NCBI RefSeq assembly: GCF_022539505.1
Contig: NW_025899960.1
Span: forward strand, 370,268 to 434,267
DNA length: 64,000 nt
From: Lolium rigidum
Taxonomy: Eukaryota > Streptophyta > Magnoliopsida > Poales > Poaceae
Direction: 5' to 3'
Shown: positions 12,417 through 25,329 of the stretch, one piece after another
How the letters are laid out: the number at the start of each line of letters is the position of its first letter
How positions within the stretch are numbered: position 1 is the first letter of the stretch
Notes under the pieces: model-generated
What the model saw: only the letters and a program-made list of their open reading frames with translations
Database searches by the model: none
Told to the model about the DNA's origin: nothing
Program-made: the position numbers and the translations under genes

Positions 12417-15225
12417 GGTCTCCGACGGTCGTCGTCGAGTTCTCGGTCAGCAACGGCGGCCGGGACGTGTCCCTCTCCATCGCGCTGGCGCTCTCCCGTG
12501 CGTCGTCGATGGCGAAGACGAAGACGACGACCTCGTCTTCGGTCTTATCCTGGCGAATCGGTACGTGGACGTTTGTTGGGCTGAAATGCTGGTTTGCTGG
12601 GCTGGCTCGTGGGCTGCGGTGCTGGGCTGTGACGGCCAGGTGAGCCAGGTATGGTTTTTCTCTCTTTTTCTTTTCTATTTTTATTTTCTATTTTCCCATA
12701 TTGTTAATTTAAGTACTGTTTTGAATTCAAATTTGAATTCTTGTTTATTTTGTAGATGTTTATCAATTTGGATTTCATGAGGTCTATTACAAGGAGCATT
12801 GTATTACTGCATTGTTTTTGAATAAACATTAAGTATATGTGAGCCTTGTCACAATTTTTAATTAGACAAGTATTTAGGTATTCATTTTAATGCCCTTTCT
12901 TATTTGGAATGCCACTCCCTTTTGGAATGGTTAGAATTGATAATTTATACTCCAAGATTTTTACAAGGTATCATTAGGACTTGATCTCCTATTCGAGAAT
13001 GTTGTCTCTTGCCTATTATCTTATGTGCATAACTCTGTGTTAATGAATTGGAACTTCTAATAGAACTCCTTCCAAGTTTAGTACTTTTATTATAGTTTAG
13101 TAACACCTTGAAATACCAAGAGTAGGTACTACTCTCATCATGGTTTTGTTTAGTTATAAGGATAATTGGTTGATCACCTCACATGGTTTTAATTATAGGA
13201 TTTAGCTAGTGAGAAATTCTAAGGTTCTAATTATATTCATCTTCTGGCAAATGGTTTAATTCTCAATTATGGCCTAGGTTTTAATTGTGATCCCCTAAGT
13301 GATTCACAAACAATAATTGAGATGTGGTATTAGGGTTTTACTTGGGATCATCCAATAATTCACCAGATAGTTTGAGATATGGGCATAGGTTTTATATGTA
13401 ATTCAATACCATATTACTTTGTCTAGGGTTGCTCTTCCTCACCAAAGATAGTTGGTTCATCTTAAAATATGATTAAGATGGCCACAAATGCTTGGTTAAA
13501 CAAGATCTTGATATTCTCCAATTATTTCTCTACCCAAGATTTAATGATAGGTTAGGGTGAATGTATTCTCCCTATGATTTTATGTGAGGGATGATTACTC
13601 GCCTAACATACTAAGATTTAATTGGTAACTCTATATCTCCAAGGCATGATCATAGATTAGACATGATCAACTTGTTATTAATGCCTTCTACCTTAAGTTC
13701 TTAGGTTTTATGATTGTTACCTAATGGTGATGATCATGCATGATATGGGCTTCCTAAAGTATCACTTAGAAGTATTTGAATATGGTTATACTTATTACCC
13801 CTCTCACTCCACAAGGACTTGGATTATAATCTATGGTTCTACTCAAGGAATGATGTTGTGATTATCTGAATATGTGGTTTGCCTAAGAATTCTACCTTGC
13901 TATCTTCTGAAGCTTGTTCTTCGGGAAATCTGATAAACCCGCATCTTGTGGCATGCCTCCACCTCCTAGCTGCTTCATCTTGATCCTAACTATTTTATGG
14001 AGTGGCTCAATGTGTTGGTCTTCTTGCATCATGGTGCAAGATGATGAGATGGATGAGGTAGAGGGTTCCTTTTATAGGCTTGGGAATGCTCTAATATCAT
14101 GACACATAGGTGGATGACTCTTGTTTTAATTTGATGAGTAAGGTGCTTGGTTGTCATGCTCTCATCCATAGCAATCCTTTAAGCATGATGTGGCATTACT
14201 TAGGATGCAAGCTATGATGATATTTTCATCCTATGTGGCATTGAGATTATCCTCTCATGTGATTTATTTTTGGATAGCCAAGTGGCTTTTGTTACTAAAT
14301 ATCTTGTGAATGATTTTATGCTTGTAGTTGAGTCACTATATCATATGTGATTGTATTTATATTATTATTGGGATCAAAATGCCAAAGATAAGGATTATAC
14401 CCCAATTTTGAATGGTAATGTTTGATTTCACCGAGGCATGAACATATGAGTTTCAAAATACTCATAGTTTATTTTATTCAAATAGTTTGAACTATAATTC
14501 GTAATGTAAACAAATTTAGTTTTGTAATATTCCACATATTTAATAAGTTATGATTGAAATAAGAATGTGTGGCTTTTATGCACTTAGGTCCTTGTGTTTT
14601 GCTATATTTGGTAATTAATTTTAAAGTGAATTCAATTGTACCCCAAGGTAGTTGCTTAACTTTTAAGTGTTAATAACATAGAGTTTGATTATTATCTATT
14701 TGATGGTTATAGGCTTCTCCCATCTCTAGGTTTTAATGATAAGCTTGTGTTGGTGTTGAGTTCAAGAATTTAATTCAAGAATTACCATGAGGTTCATGGT
14801 AAGAATATGGGTTAGTTTAAGACATGGAAAAGATAAGTGAAGAACGGGTTCTCCATTTATTGTTACTTGATTTCCAATTAAATTGGTGTTCATATGTTAT
14901 GACAAGGATTACCATATTATAATTTTTATAAGATCAAGCAATTGATCATTAAATAAAGTGTTGTTGTGTTGATTATTAGTTCCATTTGATCTAACCCCTT
15001 AGATCAAATCATCTCTACCCAAATCAAGGTTTTAACAAAGTCACATTGAGGTTTATAGCGCTTGACTTGATGAGCTACTTCAATTCCACCAAGATCAAGT
15101 GAAACTTCGATTCATCGTGATTGTTTTACTTTAAAGCGCGAAAATTCCCCAGATTTTCTATGCATGAATGCAATGCACACATCTGTTTCCTCTATTTTTG
15201 TAACCCCATTTTCTGGGATATTACA

Positions 15226-17166
15226 ATGCTGCTGCCCATCTTAATAATTTTTTTTGAACTATGTGAAATGCAAAAGTATAAGGATGTAGATGGTGACATT
15301 ATAAAATTGAAATTGTTTCCTTTCTCCTTAAGAGGAAGAGCTAAAGATTGGTTGCTATCTTTGCCTAAGAATAGTATTGATTCATGGACTAAATGTAAGG
15401 ATGCTTTCATTGGTAGATATTATCCTCCCGCTAAAATTATATCTTTGAGAGGTAGCATAATGAATTTTAAGCAATTGGATAATGAACATGTTGCTCAAGC
15501 ATGGGAAAGAATGAAATCTTTGGTAAATAATTGCCCTATCCATGGACTAACTACTTGGATGATCATCCAAACCTTTTATGCAGGATTGAATTTTTCTTCA
15601 CGGAACCTGTTGGATTCAGCTGCTGGAGGTACTTTTATGTCCATCACCTTAGGCGCTGCAACAAAGCTTCTTGATGATATGATGATCAACTACTCTGAAT
15701 GGCACACTGAAAGGGCTCCACAAGGTAAGAAGGTAAATTCTGTCGAAGAAACCTCCTCCTTGAGTGATAAGATTGATGCTATTATGTCTATGCTTGTTAA
15801 TGGTAGATCGAATGTTGATCCTAATAATGTTCCTTTAGCTTCATTGGTTACCCAAGAAGAACATGTTGATGTGAACTTCATTTAAAATAATAATTTTAAC
15901 AACAATGCTTATAGGAATAATTCTGGTAACAACTATAGGCCATATCCTTCTAATAATGGTAATGGTTATGGTAATTCTTATGGTAATTCTTACAACAATA
16001 ATAGGAGTGTACCCTCTGGTCTTGAAGTCATGCTTAAAGAATTTATTAGTACACAAACTGCTTTTAACAAATCTGTTGAGGAAAAGCTTGGTAAAATTGA
16101 TATTCTTACTTCTAAGGTTGATAGTCTAGCTGCTGATGTTGATCTTTTAAAATTGAAAGTTATGCCTAATGAAGATAAAGATATTAAGTCATTTGCTACA
16201 ACAAACGCCATACAAGTTCGAATTAATGAAAATATTAGATTGATGGCTGAATTGCATGCTAGGTGGGAAAGAGAAGAAAAACTAGCTAAAGAGAATAATG
16301 TAGCTAAAGTTTGGACTATTACCACCACTAGTAATGATGATGCTTCACATGTTGCTAAACCTCCTACTATCAATGGTAAAGTAATTGGTGTTGGCAATGT
16401 TTCTACTCCTAATGCAAAGCGTGCAAAACTGCCTGAAACTGCTAAAACTACTGAAACTGTTTGTGATAAAACTGCTGAAATTTTTCAAAATATTGGGGAC
16501 AATGAGCCCATTGCTTTAGATCATAATGGTTTAGATTTTGATGATTGTCATATCTCTGAAGTTATTAAGTTCTTACAAAAACTTGCTAGAAGTCCCAATG
16601 CTAGTGCTATAAATTTGGCCTTTACAAAATATATTACAAATGCTCTCATAAAAGCTAGAGAAGAGAAATTAAAACTTGAAACTTCTATTCCTAGGAAGTT
16701 AGAAGATGTTTGGGAGCCCATCATTAAGATGAAGGTCAATGATTTTGATTGTAATGCTTTATGTGATCTTGGTGTAAGTATTTCTGTTATGCCTAAGAAA
16801 ATCTATGATATGCTTGACTTGCCACCATTGAAAAATTGTTATTTGGATGTTAATCTCGCTGATAATTCTATAAAGAAACCTTTGGGGAGGATTGATAATG
16901 TTCGCATTACGGTTAACAATAACCTTGTCCCCGTTGATTTTGTTTTCTTGTATATTGAATGCAATGCATCTTGTCCCATTATTTTGGGAAGACCTTTTCT
17001 TCGAACTGTTGGTGCTATCATTGATATGAAGGAAGGGAATATTAAGTATCAATTTCCTCTCAAGAAAGGTATGGAACACTTCCCTAGAAAGAGAATGAAG
17101 TTACCTTATGATTCTATTATTAGAACAAATTACGATGTTGATGCTTCATCTCTTGATGTTACTTGA
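15226..17166 (+). pseudogene. gag-protease polyprotein of gypsy B (5'-cut, one stop, one frameshift)
   Basis: Same architecture as in A: the gag core (LKLFPFSLRGRAKDWL) near 15300-15360, an Asn-rich spacer, a helical segment, then a retropepsin-like domain (CDLGVSISVMP about 16760-16800; IILGRPFL about 16977-17000). The first codons are cut by element C. An extra T in a T-run near 15250 shifts the frame. A TAA at 15883-15885 replaces a codon that is Lys in A; the same frame then continues to the stop at 17166. The usual Ala of DLGA is Val here. No RT or integrase follows. Confidence 0.88.
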
Positions 17167-17168
17167 TT

Positions 17169-19804
17169 CACACTTCCTGCGACTAGCTAAAAGGCGTTAA
17201 AGAAAAAAAGCGCTTATGGGAGACAACCCATTATTTTAGTTCTGCACTTTTGTTTTATATTTGAGTCTTGGAAGTTGTTACTACTGTAGCAACCTCTTCT
17301 TATCTTTATTTTATTGCATTGTTGTGCCAAGTAAAGTCTTTGATAGTAAGGTTGATACTAGAATTGGATTACTGTGCAGAAACAGATTTCTTGCTGTCAC
17401 GAAATTTAGCAGCCCCGTCTGTAGGTAACTCAGAAAAATCTGCCAATTTACGTGCGTGATCCTCAGATATGTACGCAACTTTCATTCAATTTGAGCCTTT
17501 TCATCTGAGCAAGTTAAGTGCCCCTGAAAAATTCATCTTTACGGACTGTTCTGTTGTGACAGATTCTGCCTTTTATTTCGCATTGCATGTTTTGCTATGT
17601 TGGATGGATTTGTTTGTTCCATTAACTTTCAGTAGCTTTGTGCAATGTCCAGAAGTGTTAAGAATGATTATGTCACCTCTGAATATGTAAATTTTTGATT
17701 ATGCACTAACCCTCTAATGAGTTTGTTTTGAGTTTGGTGTGGAGGAAGTTTTCAAGGGTCAAGAGAGGAGAATGATACAATAGGATCAAGAAGAGTGAAA
17801 CGTCTAAGCTTGGGGATGCCCCCGTGGTTCATCCCTGCATATTTCAAGAAGACTCAAGCATCTAAGCTTGGGGATGCCCAAGGCATCCCCTTCTTCATCG
17901 GCAACTTATCAGGTCACCTCTAGTGAAACTATATTTTTATTCCGTCACATCTTATGTGCTTTACTTGGAGCGTCTGTTTGTTTTTGTTTTTTGTTTGTGT
18001 TTGAATAAAATCGGATCCTAGCATTCTTTGTGTGGGAGAAAGACACGCTCCGCTGTTGCATATGAACACTGGTGTTCTTAGCTTTACTTTTAATGTTCAT
18101 GGCGAAGGTTGAAACTGCTTCGTTCATTGTTATATGGTTGGAAACAGAAAATGCTTCATGTGGTAATTGGTATATTGTCTTGAATAATTTGATACTTGGC
18201 AATTGTTGTGCTCAAATAGATCATGTTTATGCTCTTGCATCATGTACTTTGTACCTATTAATGAAGAACTACCATAGAGCTTGTTGAAATTTGGTTTGCA
18301 TGATTGGTCTCTCTAAAGTCTAGATATTTTCTGGTGAAGTGTTTGAACAACAAGGAAGACAGTGTAGAGTCTTATAATGCTTGCAATATGTTCTTATGTA
18401 AGTTTTGTTGTACCGGTTCATACTTGAGTTTGCTTCAAACAACCTTGCTAGCCAAAGCCTTGTATTGAGAGGGAATACTTCTCGTGCATCCAAATCCTTG
18501 AGCCAAAAACTATGCCATTTGTGTCCACCATACCTACCTACTATGTGGTATTTCTCTGCCATTCCAAAGTAAATTACTTGAGTGCTACCTTTAAAATTTC
18601 ATTCCTTGTCTTTGCAATACATAGCTCATGGGAAAATAGCCTTAAAAACTATTGTGGTATTGAATATGTTACTTATGTATCTTATTTCTTATAAGTTGCT
18701 TGTTGAGCGGTAACCATGTTTTTGGGGACGCCATCAACTATTACACCTTTGTTGAATATCATGTGAGTTGCTATGCATGTTTGTCTTGTCTGAAGTAAGG
18801 GTGATTTATCATGATCAAATGGTTTGAGTATGCATATTGTTAGAGAAGAACATTGGGCCGCTAACTAAAGCCATGAATCATGGTGGAAGTTTCAGTTTGG
18901 ACATCAATCCTCAATCTCTTGTGAGAATATTATCTGTTGTTGAATTCTTATGCATTAAAGAGGAGTCCATTATCTGTTGTCTATATTGTCCCGGTATGGA
19001 TGTCCTAAGTTGAGATCTATCAAAAACGAGAAATCAAATGCGATCTATCTCCTTGGACCTTTGTACAGGCGGCATAGAGGTACCCCTTTGTGACAATTGA
19101 TTGAAACATATGTTATGCAATGATAATCCATGTAAATCCAAGCTAATCAGGACAAGGTGCGAGCACTATTGGTACTCTATGCATGAGGCTTGCAACTTAT
19201 AGGATGTCTTATGCATAACACATATGAATTATTACTACCGTTGACAAAATTGTTTCTATGTTTTCAAAATAAAAGCTCTAGCACAAAAACAGTAATCCAT
19301 GCTTCCCTCTGCGAAGGGCCATTCTTTTACTTTATGTTGAGTCAGTTTACCTACTTCTTTCTATCTTAGAAGCAAACACTTGTGTCAACTGTGTGCATTG
19401 ATTCCTACATACTTGCTTATTTGCATTCATCATATTACTTTGTGTTGACAATTATCCATGAGATATATCCATGAGATAAACATGTTGAAGTTGAAAGCAA
19501 CTGCTGAAACTTATATCTTCATTTGTGTTGCTTCAAAACTTTCTACTAAGAATCTATTGCTTTATGAGTTAACTCATATGCAAGTCTTATTGATGCTTGT
19601 CTTGAAAGTACTATTCATGAAAAGTCTTTGCTATATGATTCAGTTGTTTAAGTCATTGTCTTTACCATTGATTCGAATCACTTCATTCATCTCATATGCT
19701 TTACAATAGTATTGATCAAGATTATGATAGCATGTCACTTCAGAAATTATCCTTGCTATCGTTTACCTACTTGAGGGCGAGTAGGAACTAAGCTTGGGGA
19801 TGCT
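17169..19804 (+). repeat. Non-coding 3' interior of gypsy B
   Basis: Without a convincing coding frame; homologous block by block to 1-2340 (inverted) and to the X interiors. It ends with the polypurine tract AAGCTTGGGGATGC just before the LTR. Confidence 0.8.
17870..17890 (+). repeat. Conserved GGGGATGCC hairpin (copy in B)
   Basis: Stems GGGGATGCC and GGCATCCCC with loop CAA, immediately after AAGCTT. Same structure as in A and X. Confidence 0.75.
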
Positions 19805-20030
19805 TGATACGTCTCAAACGTATCTATAATTTCTTATGTTCCATGCTACTTTTATGACAATACTCACATGTTTTATACACACTTTACATCATTTATCGTT
19901 TACCTACTTGAGGGCGAGTAGGAACTAAGCTTGGGGATGCTTGATACGTCTCAAACGTATCTATAATTTCTTATGTTCCATGCTACTTTTATGACAATAC
20001 TCACATGTTTTATACACACTTTACATCATT
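19757..20030 (+). repeat. 137-bp tandem duplication across polypurine tract and LTR start
   Basis: 19757-19893 is repeated without a visible difference at 19894-20030. Each unit holds the last 48 bases of interior including the polypurine tract, plus the first 89 bases of the LTR, so the LTR start occurs at 19805 and again at 19942. Confidence 0.9.
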
Positions 20031-21540
20031 TATATGCATTTTCCGGCACTAACCTATTGACAAGATGCCGAAGCGCCAGTTCCTGTTTTCTGCTGTTTTT
20101 GGTTTCAGAAATCCTACAAAGAAAATATTCTCGGAATTGGATGAAATCAACGCCCAGGGTCTTATTTTTCCACGGAGCTTCCAGAAGACCGAAGAGCATA
20201 CGAAGTGGGGCCACGAGGTGGCCAAACCACAGGGCGGCGCGGCCAAAGAGGGGCCCGCGCCGGCCTGTGGTGTGGGGCCCTCGTGCCTCCTCCGACTCTG
20301 CCCTTCCGCCTACTTAAACTCTCCGTCGCGTAAACCCTATGACCGAGAGCCACGATACGGAAAAAGTTCCAGAGACGCCGCCGCCGCCAATCCCATCTCG
20401 GGGGATTCAGGAGATCGCCTCCGGCACCCTGCCGGAGAGGGGAATCATCGCCCGGAGGACTCTACATCACCATGATCGCCTCCGGACTGATGTGTGAGTA
20501 GTTCATCCTTGGACTATGGGTCCATAGCAGTAGCTAGATGGTTGTCTTCTCCTCATGTGCTATCATGTTTAGATCTTGTGAGCTGCCTATCATGATCAAG
20601 ATCGTCTATTTGTAATGCTACATGTTGTGTTTGTTGGGATCCGATGAATATGGAATACTATGTCAAGTTGATTATCAATCTATCATATATGTGTTGTTTA
20701 TGTTCTTGCATGCTCTCCGTTGCTAGTAGAGGCTCGGCCAAGTTGATACTTGTGACTCCAAGAGGGAGTATTTATGTTCGATAGTGGGTTCATGCCTCCA
20801 TTGAATGCAGGACGAGTGACGAAATTTCTAAGGTTGTGGATGTGCTTGTTGCCACTAGGGATAAAACATCAATGCTTTGTCTAAGGATATTTGTGTTGAT
20901 TACATTACGCACCATACTTAATGCAATTGTCTCGTTGTTTGCAACTTAATACTGGAAGGGGTGCGGATGCTAACCGGAAGGTGGACTTTTTAGGCATAGA
21001 TGCATGCTGGATAGCGGTCTATGTACTTTGTCGTAATGCCTTGATTAAATCTCATAGTAGTCATCATGATATGTATGTGCATTGTTATGCCCTCTCTATT
21101 TGTCAATCTCCCAACTGTAATTTGTTCACCCAACATGCTATTTATCTTATTGGAGAGACACCACTAGTGAACTGTGGACCCGGTCCATTCTTTTACATCT
21201 GAAATACAATCTACTGCAAACTCTGTTCTCTACTGTTCTTCGCAAACAAACATCATTTTCCACACCATACATTTAATCCTTTGTTTACAGCAAGCCGGTG
21301 AGATTGACAACCTCACTGTTACGTTGGGGTAAAGTACTTTGATTGTGTTGTGCAGGTTCCACGTTGGCGCCGGAATCCCTAGTGTTGCGCCGCACTACAC
21401 TCCGTCACCAACAACCTTCACGTGGCCCTTTACTCCTACTGGTTCGATGACCTTGGTTTTTTACTGAGGGAAAACTTGCTGCTGTACGCATCACACCTTC
21501 CTCTTGGGGTTCCCAACGGACGTGTGCTTCACGCGCCATC
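19942..21540 (+). repeat. 3' LTR of gypsy B
   Basis: 1599 bp, from TGATACGTCTCAAACGTATC to TTCACGCGCCATCA. It contains a GC-rich leader near 20220-20480 and a TATA-like ACTTAAAC near 20314. The protein frames within it are not genes. Confidence 0.88.
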
Positions 21541-22389
21541 AGTAGGCTGTAGGGGATGGTAGGGATTGGATGAGATTGTTCATGTAATAGCTATAAGATT
21601 GTTATGGGCATAGTGCCTAGTATCCGTTGTTAGTATTTATGACATTGTTGCAACTTGTTGTGCGTAATGCTTGTCACTTTGGGCCCGAGTGCCATGATCT
21701 CAGATCTGAACTTGGTATTGATTCATGAGGATAATTATTATTTTAGATCATACCTGCAAGTTGTATACATATCGTTGTCCGGAACCCGAGGCCCCAAAGT
21801 GACAACAATTGGGATAACCGGAGGGGGTGGCTGCGATGTGAGGATCACGTGTGTTCACGGAGTGTTAATGGTTTGCTTTGATACTCTATTAAAAGGTGTA
21901 CCTTAATTACCAGTAGTTTCCCTTGAGGCCCCGCTGCAGCGGGCTGGTAGGATAAAAGATGTCGTGCAAGTTTCTCATTGCGAGCACGCACGACGAAATA
22001 GGAACACACGCCTATGGATACTTTATACTAGGATGCTTTTATCGTTATACCTGCAAATGCCCACGTCTTGCTATTATATGAATTCTCTTATCCATGCAGC
22101 GCCCGTTAATCCATCCTTGTGCCTAAAGTATATTAATCCTGCTGTCTACTGCAATCATCGCTACAGCTGTTTTTATTTTATTACTGATGTTACTTTACTA
22201 CTGCCACTTCTATAAAATTGTTACCACTGATAAACTATTGCGAGAAAGTCTATTTCCAGGTGCATCTGAATTAACAACTCAGTTGTTAAATCTTATAAAT
22301 ATTCTTTGGCTCCCCTTGTGTCGAATCAATAAATTTGGGTTTTACTTCCCTCGAAGACTGTTGCGATCCCGTATACTTGTGGGTCATCA
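21541..22389 (+). repeat. 5' LTR of D, 3' portion only
   Basis: Matches 30653-31497 of the 3' LTR throughout. The left cut is the insertion site of gypsy B; 21541-21545 (GTAGG) is the second copy of B's target duplication. Confidence 0.88.
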
Positions 22390-22400
22390 AGACAATTTTC

Positions 22401-22418
22401 TGGCGCCGTTGCCGGGGA
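22401..22418 (+). other. Primer binding site of D, tRNA-Asp type
   Basis: TGGCGCCGTTGCCGGGGA, complementary to the tRNA-Asp 3' end, 11 bases after the LTR end. Confidence 0.9.
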
Positions 22419-22477
22419 GCATAGCTTTATTTATAAGTCCACTTGGAAGTGATATTGTTCGCCACCATCTATTCATT

Positions 22478-24988
22478 ATGGGGAAGCCTCGTGAGAAATT
22501 CCCTATATTGCCATCCACTACAAGAAGAGATACAACTCTGAACACCTCTGTTGCTCTTGATTCACCATCTGTTATGAGTAAGCTTCTTACTCCACCACAT
22601 ACACATGCTGCTACTTCTACTGAATCTGAAAATTTTGATGATACTTCTACTGTGCTTGATGAGAGTGGTTTGTTAGGTCCTTTCCTAGATGCTACAATTA
22701 ATAGGGCTAAACAAATTGATAATACTATTACACATGTTGGTTCACCTGAGTCTAGAGGGGATCCTAGTGATGATCTTGATGAAGGTTTTCATTGAACTTG
22801 ATGATGATTTCATTGATGACTTTCATGATACTAGTGATGCAAGTTCTAGTAAAAGTCTTTTTGCTAGACGAGCTGTTAGATATAAACTGTCTCCTGATGC
22901 TAAGTTTGCCACATCTCCCATAAACATTATGGATAAGGATTATGATTTCTCTTTGGATTTATCTTACATACCTATTGTTGAGAAAGAACCTTTTTGTGGT
23001 ACTAAAAATAAAAGTGCTATGAAACATATGAATGAACTCTCTACTTTGAGCAATCTATTCTATGATGATATTATGATACGCACTTACTTTGTCACTAAAA
23101 TGTTTCCTTTCTCTTTGAAAGGTGCAGCTAAAATTAGGTATGATAATTTGTCTCTTGGTTCTACTGATAGTCCTATTGGTTTGGTTAATGCTTTCTTTCA
23201 GAAATATTTCCCTGCTAGTGCTCAACGTGCTGCTTTGCAGAAAATCTTTGGCTTTGCACAGATAAAAGGAGAGAAATTGCCTGAATCTTGGGCAAGATTT
23301 TGTTCTTTACTTAGAGCACTACCTAGACATCCATTAGCTAAAAATGAACTCCTTGATATATTCTATAATGGACTAATTATTGAATCTAGGACATACCTAG
23401 AGTTGTGCCGGTTGTGTTTTCAGGAAAATGACTCCTGCTGAAGCTGAGGAATTATTGGCCAAAATAAGCCAAAATTATGATGATTGGACTACACCTGAGC
23501 TTACCCCTACACCTACACCAACACCGAAGAAGAGGGGAATGATTGAATTAAATGATGAAGCGATGAGAGAAGACAAGAAATCTCTTAAGGAGAAGGGTAT
23601 TAAATCTGAAGATGTGATGAATCTACCACCTATAGAAGAATTATGTAAGCGAACTCTTCGCCCTTCCATTATTGAGGTACAGTCTCTCCAACGTTTTGAT
23701 AGTAGAGATATTCCCTACTATAAACCTCCTGATCAATGCTTAGATGAATTTGATAATTATGTTGTTGAACAAGATAACTTTAATAAATCATCTAATGGAA
23801 AATTCTAGAGCTATTAGTAATTTGCATGATATTGTGGAAATAACCTCTAATGATGTTAAAATGCTTGCTAAACAGTTTCAAATGGTTCAAACACAAATTG
23901 ACCATCTCACTAAAGTTCAAAAAGATTTGCTATTTAATGCTTCTAGGGAAACACATGCTTATGAAATAAGCACTAGAAGTGGTGCTTCTACTCAGGATCC
24001 TCTATATCCAGAGGGACATCCAAAAATAATTGAACAAGATTGTCAACGAGTTAATGATGCTAAGAATAAATATAAGAAAAAGAAGAAAAGCATAAAACCG
24101 TTGTAGAATCCTCTGAACCTGCTAAAGATCCTAATAGTATATCTATCTCTGATACTGAAACTGAAAGTGGTAATGATAAAAGTGATGTTTCCGATAAAGA
24201 AGAAAGTGATAAGGAACCTGAAAAACATACTAATAATAAAAAAATACACTAAGGAAGATTCCATTGCTAATAAACATGGTAGTGAGAAAGAACCTTGGGT
24301 GCAAAAACCAATGCCTTTTCCTGATAAGAAACACAAATCAAAAGAGGAAGAACACTATAACAAGTTCTATGAATGGATGAAACTGTTGTTTTTGCAAATT
24401 CCTTTGACTGATGCTATTAAATTGCCTCCTTATTCAAAATATATGAAAGATATTCTCTCTAACAAAAGGAAGGTTACAAATGAGGAAATCTCCACTATGC
24501 TTGCTAACTATTCTTTTAATTGCAAGATTCCAAAGAAGCTTGGAGATCCAGGTATACCTACTATTCCATGCTCCATTAAGAATAATTATGTTACGACTGC
24601 TTTATGTGACTTGGGAGCGGGAGTTAGCGTCATGCCTTTCTCTCTTTATAAGAGACTTCGTCTAGAAAAATTAATACCAACTGATATATCTTTGCAAATG
24701 GCTGATAAGTCTACTACTATTCTTGTTGGTATATGTGAGGATGTTCCTGTTAAAGTTGCTCAAAATTGTATGATATTAACTGACTTTGTTGTGCTAGAAA
24801 TGCCTGAAGATGATAATATGTCTATTATTCTTGGGAGACCTTTTCTTAACACTGCAGGGGCTGTTATTGATTGCAACCAAGGAAAAGTAACTTTTAATGT
24901 TGATGACAAGGAGCACACGGTTTATTTTCCTAAGAAGATTGATAGGAAGTATGGTCTAAATACCATCAATAACATTGAGACTATTTAA
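22478..24988 (+). pseudogene. gag-protease polyprotein of gypsy D (several frameshifts)
   Basis: The start MGKPREKFPIL at 22478 follows the primer site by 60 bases. Gag continues in shifted frames: 22689-23441 holds the gag core (MFPFSLKGAAK, then FFQKYFPAS and WARFCSLLRALP), 23428-23808 a Pro/Thr spacer, and 23744-24106 a coiled region ending in a Lys-rich tail. A retropepsin-like domain in 24167-24988 has CDLGAGVSVMP and IILGRPFL. At least three frame changes break the chain. The protein is related to but clearly distinct from that of A and B. Nothing resembling RT follows the stop. Confidence 0.85.
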
Positions 24989-25329
24989 ATTGGGAAATTT
25001 CATTTGCCTTTGCCAATACCGAAGAAAGATTATTATATTGTGATGGTTGGGACTATTCCTCTTAAGATTGAGGTAATATGATCATCTAGTGAAATGCAAA
25101 GTTTTGTTTCATATGAAATTATTTTGATAATAAGACTTGATCAAACTTGTTAGCAAAAGTAATTTTGGATGAATGAAACTATGTCTTCACCTATGGTCCA
25201 CTTATAAATTTCATATTAGAATGTTTAAGAATTACTGTAGAGTTAGTTTTGGGTTTGTTTTTCATCATTTAATAAAAGTTTTCTTGTGAAAGAATCATTT
25301 ATCAAATTCTGAAAATTGCCTAGAAATAA

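Larger units (their letters stand above)
6279..15225 (-). mobile_element. Long-LTR retrotransposon C (5' LTR plus start of interior)
   Basis: Minus-strand element inserted in the gag of gypsy B. Its 5' LTR is 8558-15225, followed by a tRNA-iMet primer site at 8544-8555 and about 2.26 kb of interior before gypsy A interrupts it at 6278/6279. The interior shows no intact frame; it may be a decayed leader and gag, or a large non-coding type (LARD-like). The 3' LTR is expected left of the window. A second copy of the LTR start is at 63163-63743 on the plus strand. Confidence 0.8.
8558..15225 (-). repeat. Very long 5' LTR of element C (about 6.7 kb)
   Basis: On the minus strand it begins TGTAATATCCCAG at 15225 and ends GGGTCACCACA at 8558, two bases before the primer site. 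The left boundary is supported by the primer site; the right one by the junction with gypsy B gag and by the independent LTR start at 63163. A TATA box with a GC-rich leader near 12.4 kb splits it into about 2.8 kb U3 and 3.8 kb R-U5. It is AT-rich apart from 11.77-12.65 kb. No gene is visible; frames in the GC-rich part are small and unlike known proteins. I saw no obvious nested insertion, but a decayed one could inflate the length. Confidence 0.7.
15226..21540 (+). mobile_element. Ty3/gypsy LTR retrotransposon B, 3' part, non-autonomous
   Basis: Begins mid-gag where element C is inserted (15225/15226). It continues through gag-protease (to 17166), 2.6 kb of non-coding interior, a purine-rich AAGCTTGGGGATGC tract and the 3' LTR (19942-21540). 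It is inserted in the 5' LTR of element D: the next 5 bases are GTAGG, and D's intact 3' LTR reads TTGTAGGGTGTAGG at that point, which fits a 5-bp target duplication. Its 5' LTR and gag start should lie left of the window, beyond the far ends of C and A. Confidence 0.9.

Noticed and set aside
6279..15225. Element C as a solo LTR
   Set aside because: A tRNA-Met primer site and 2.3 kb of interior follow the LTR, and gag of B does not resume on the left side, so more of the element is present.
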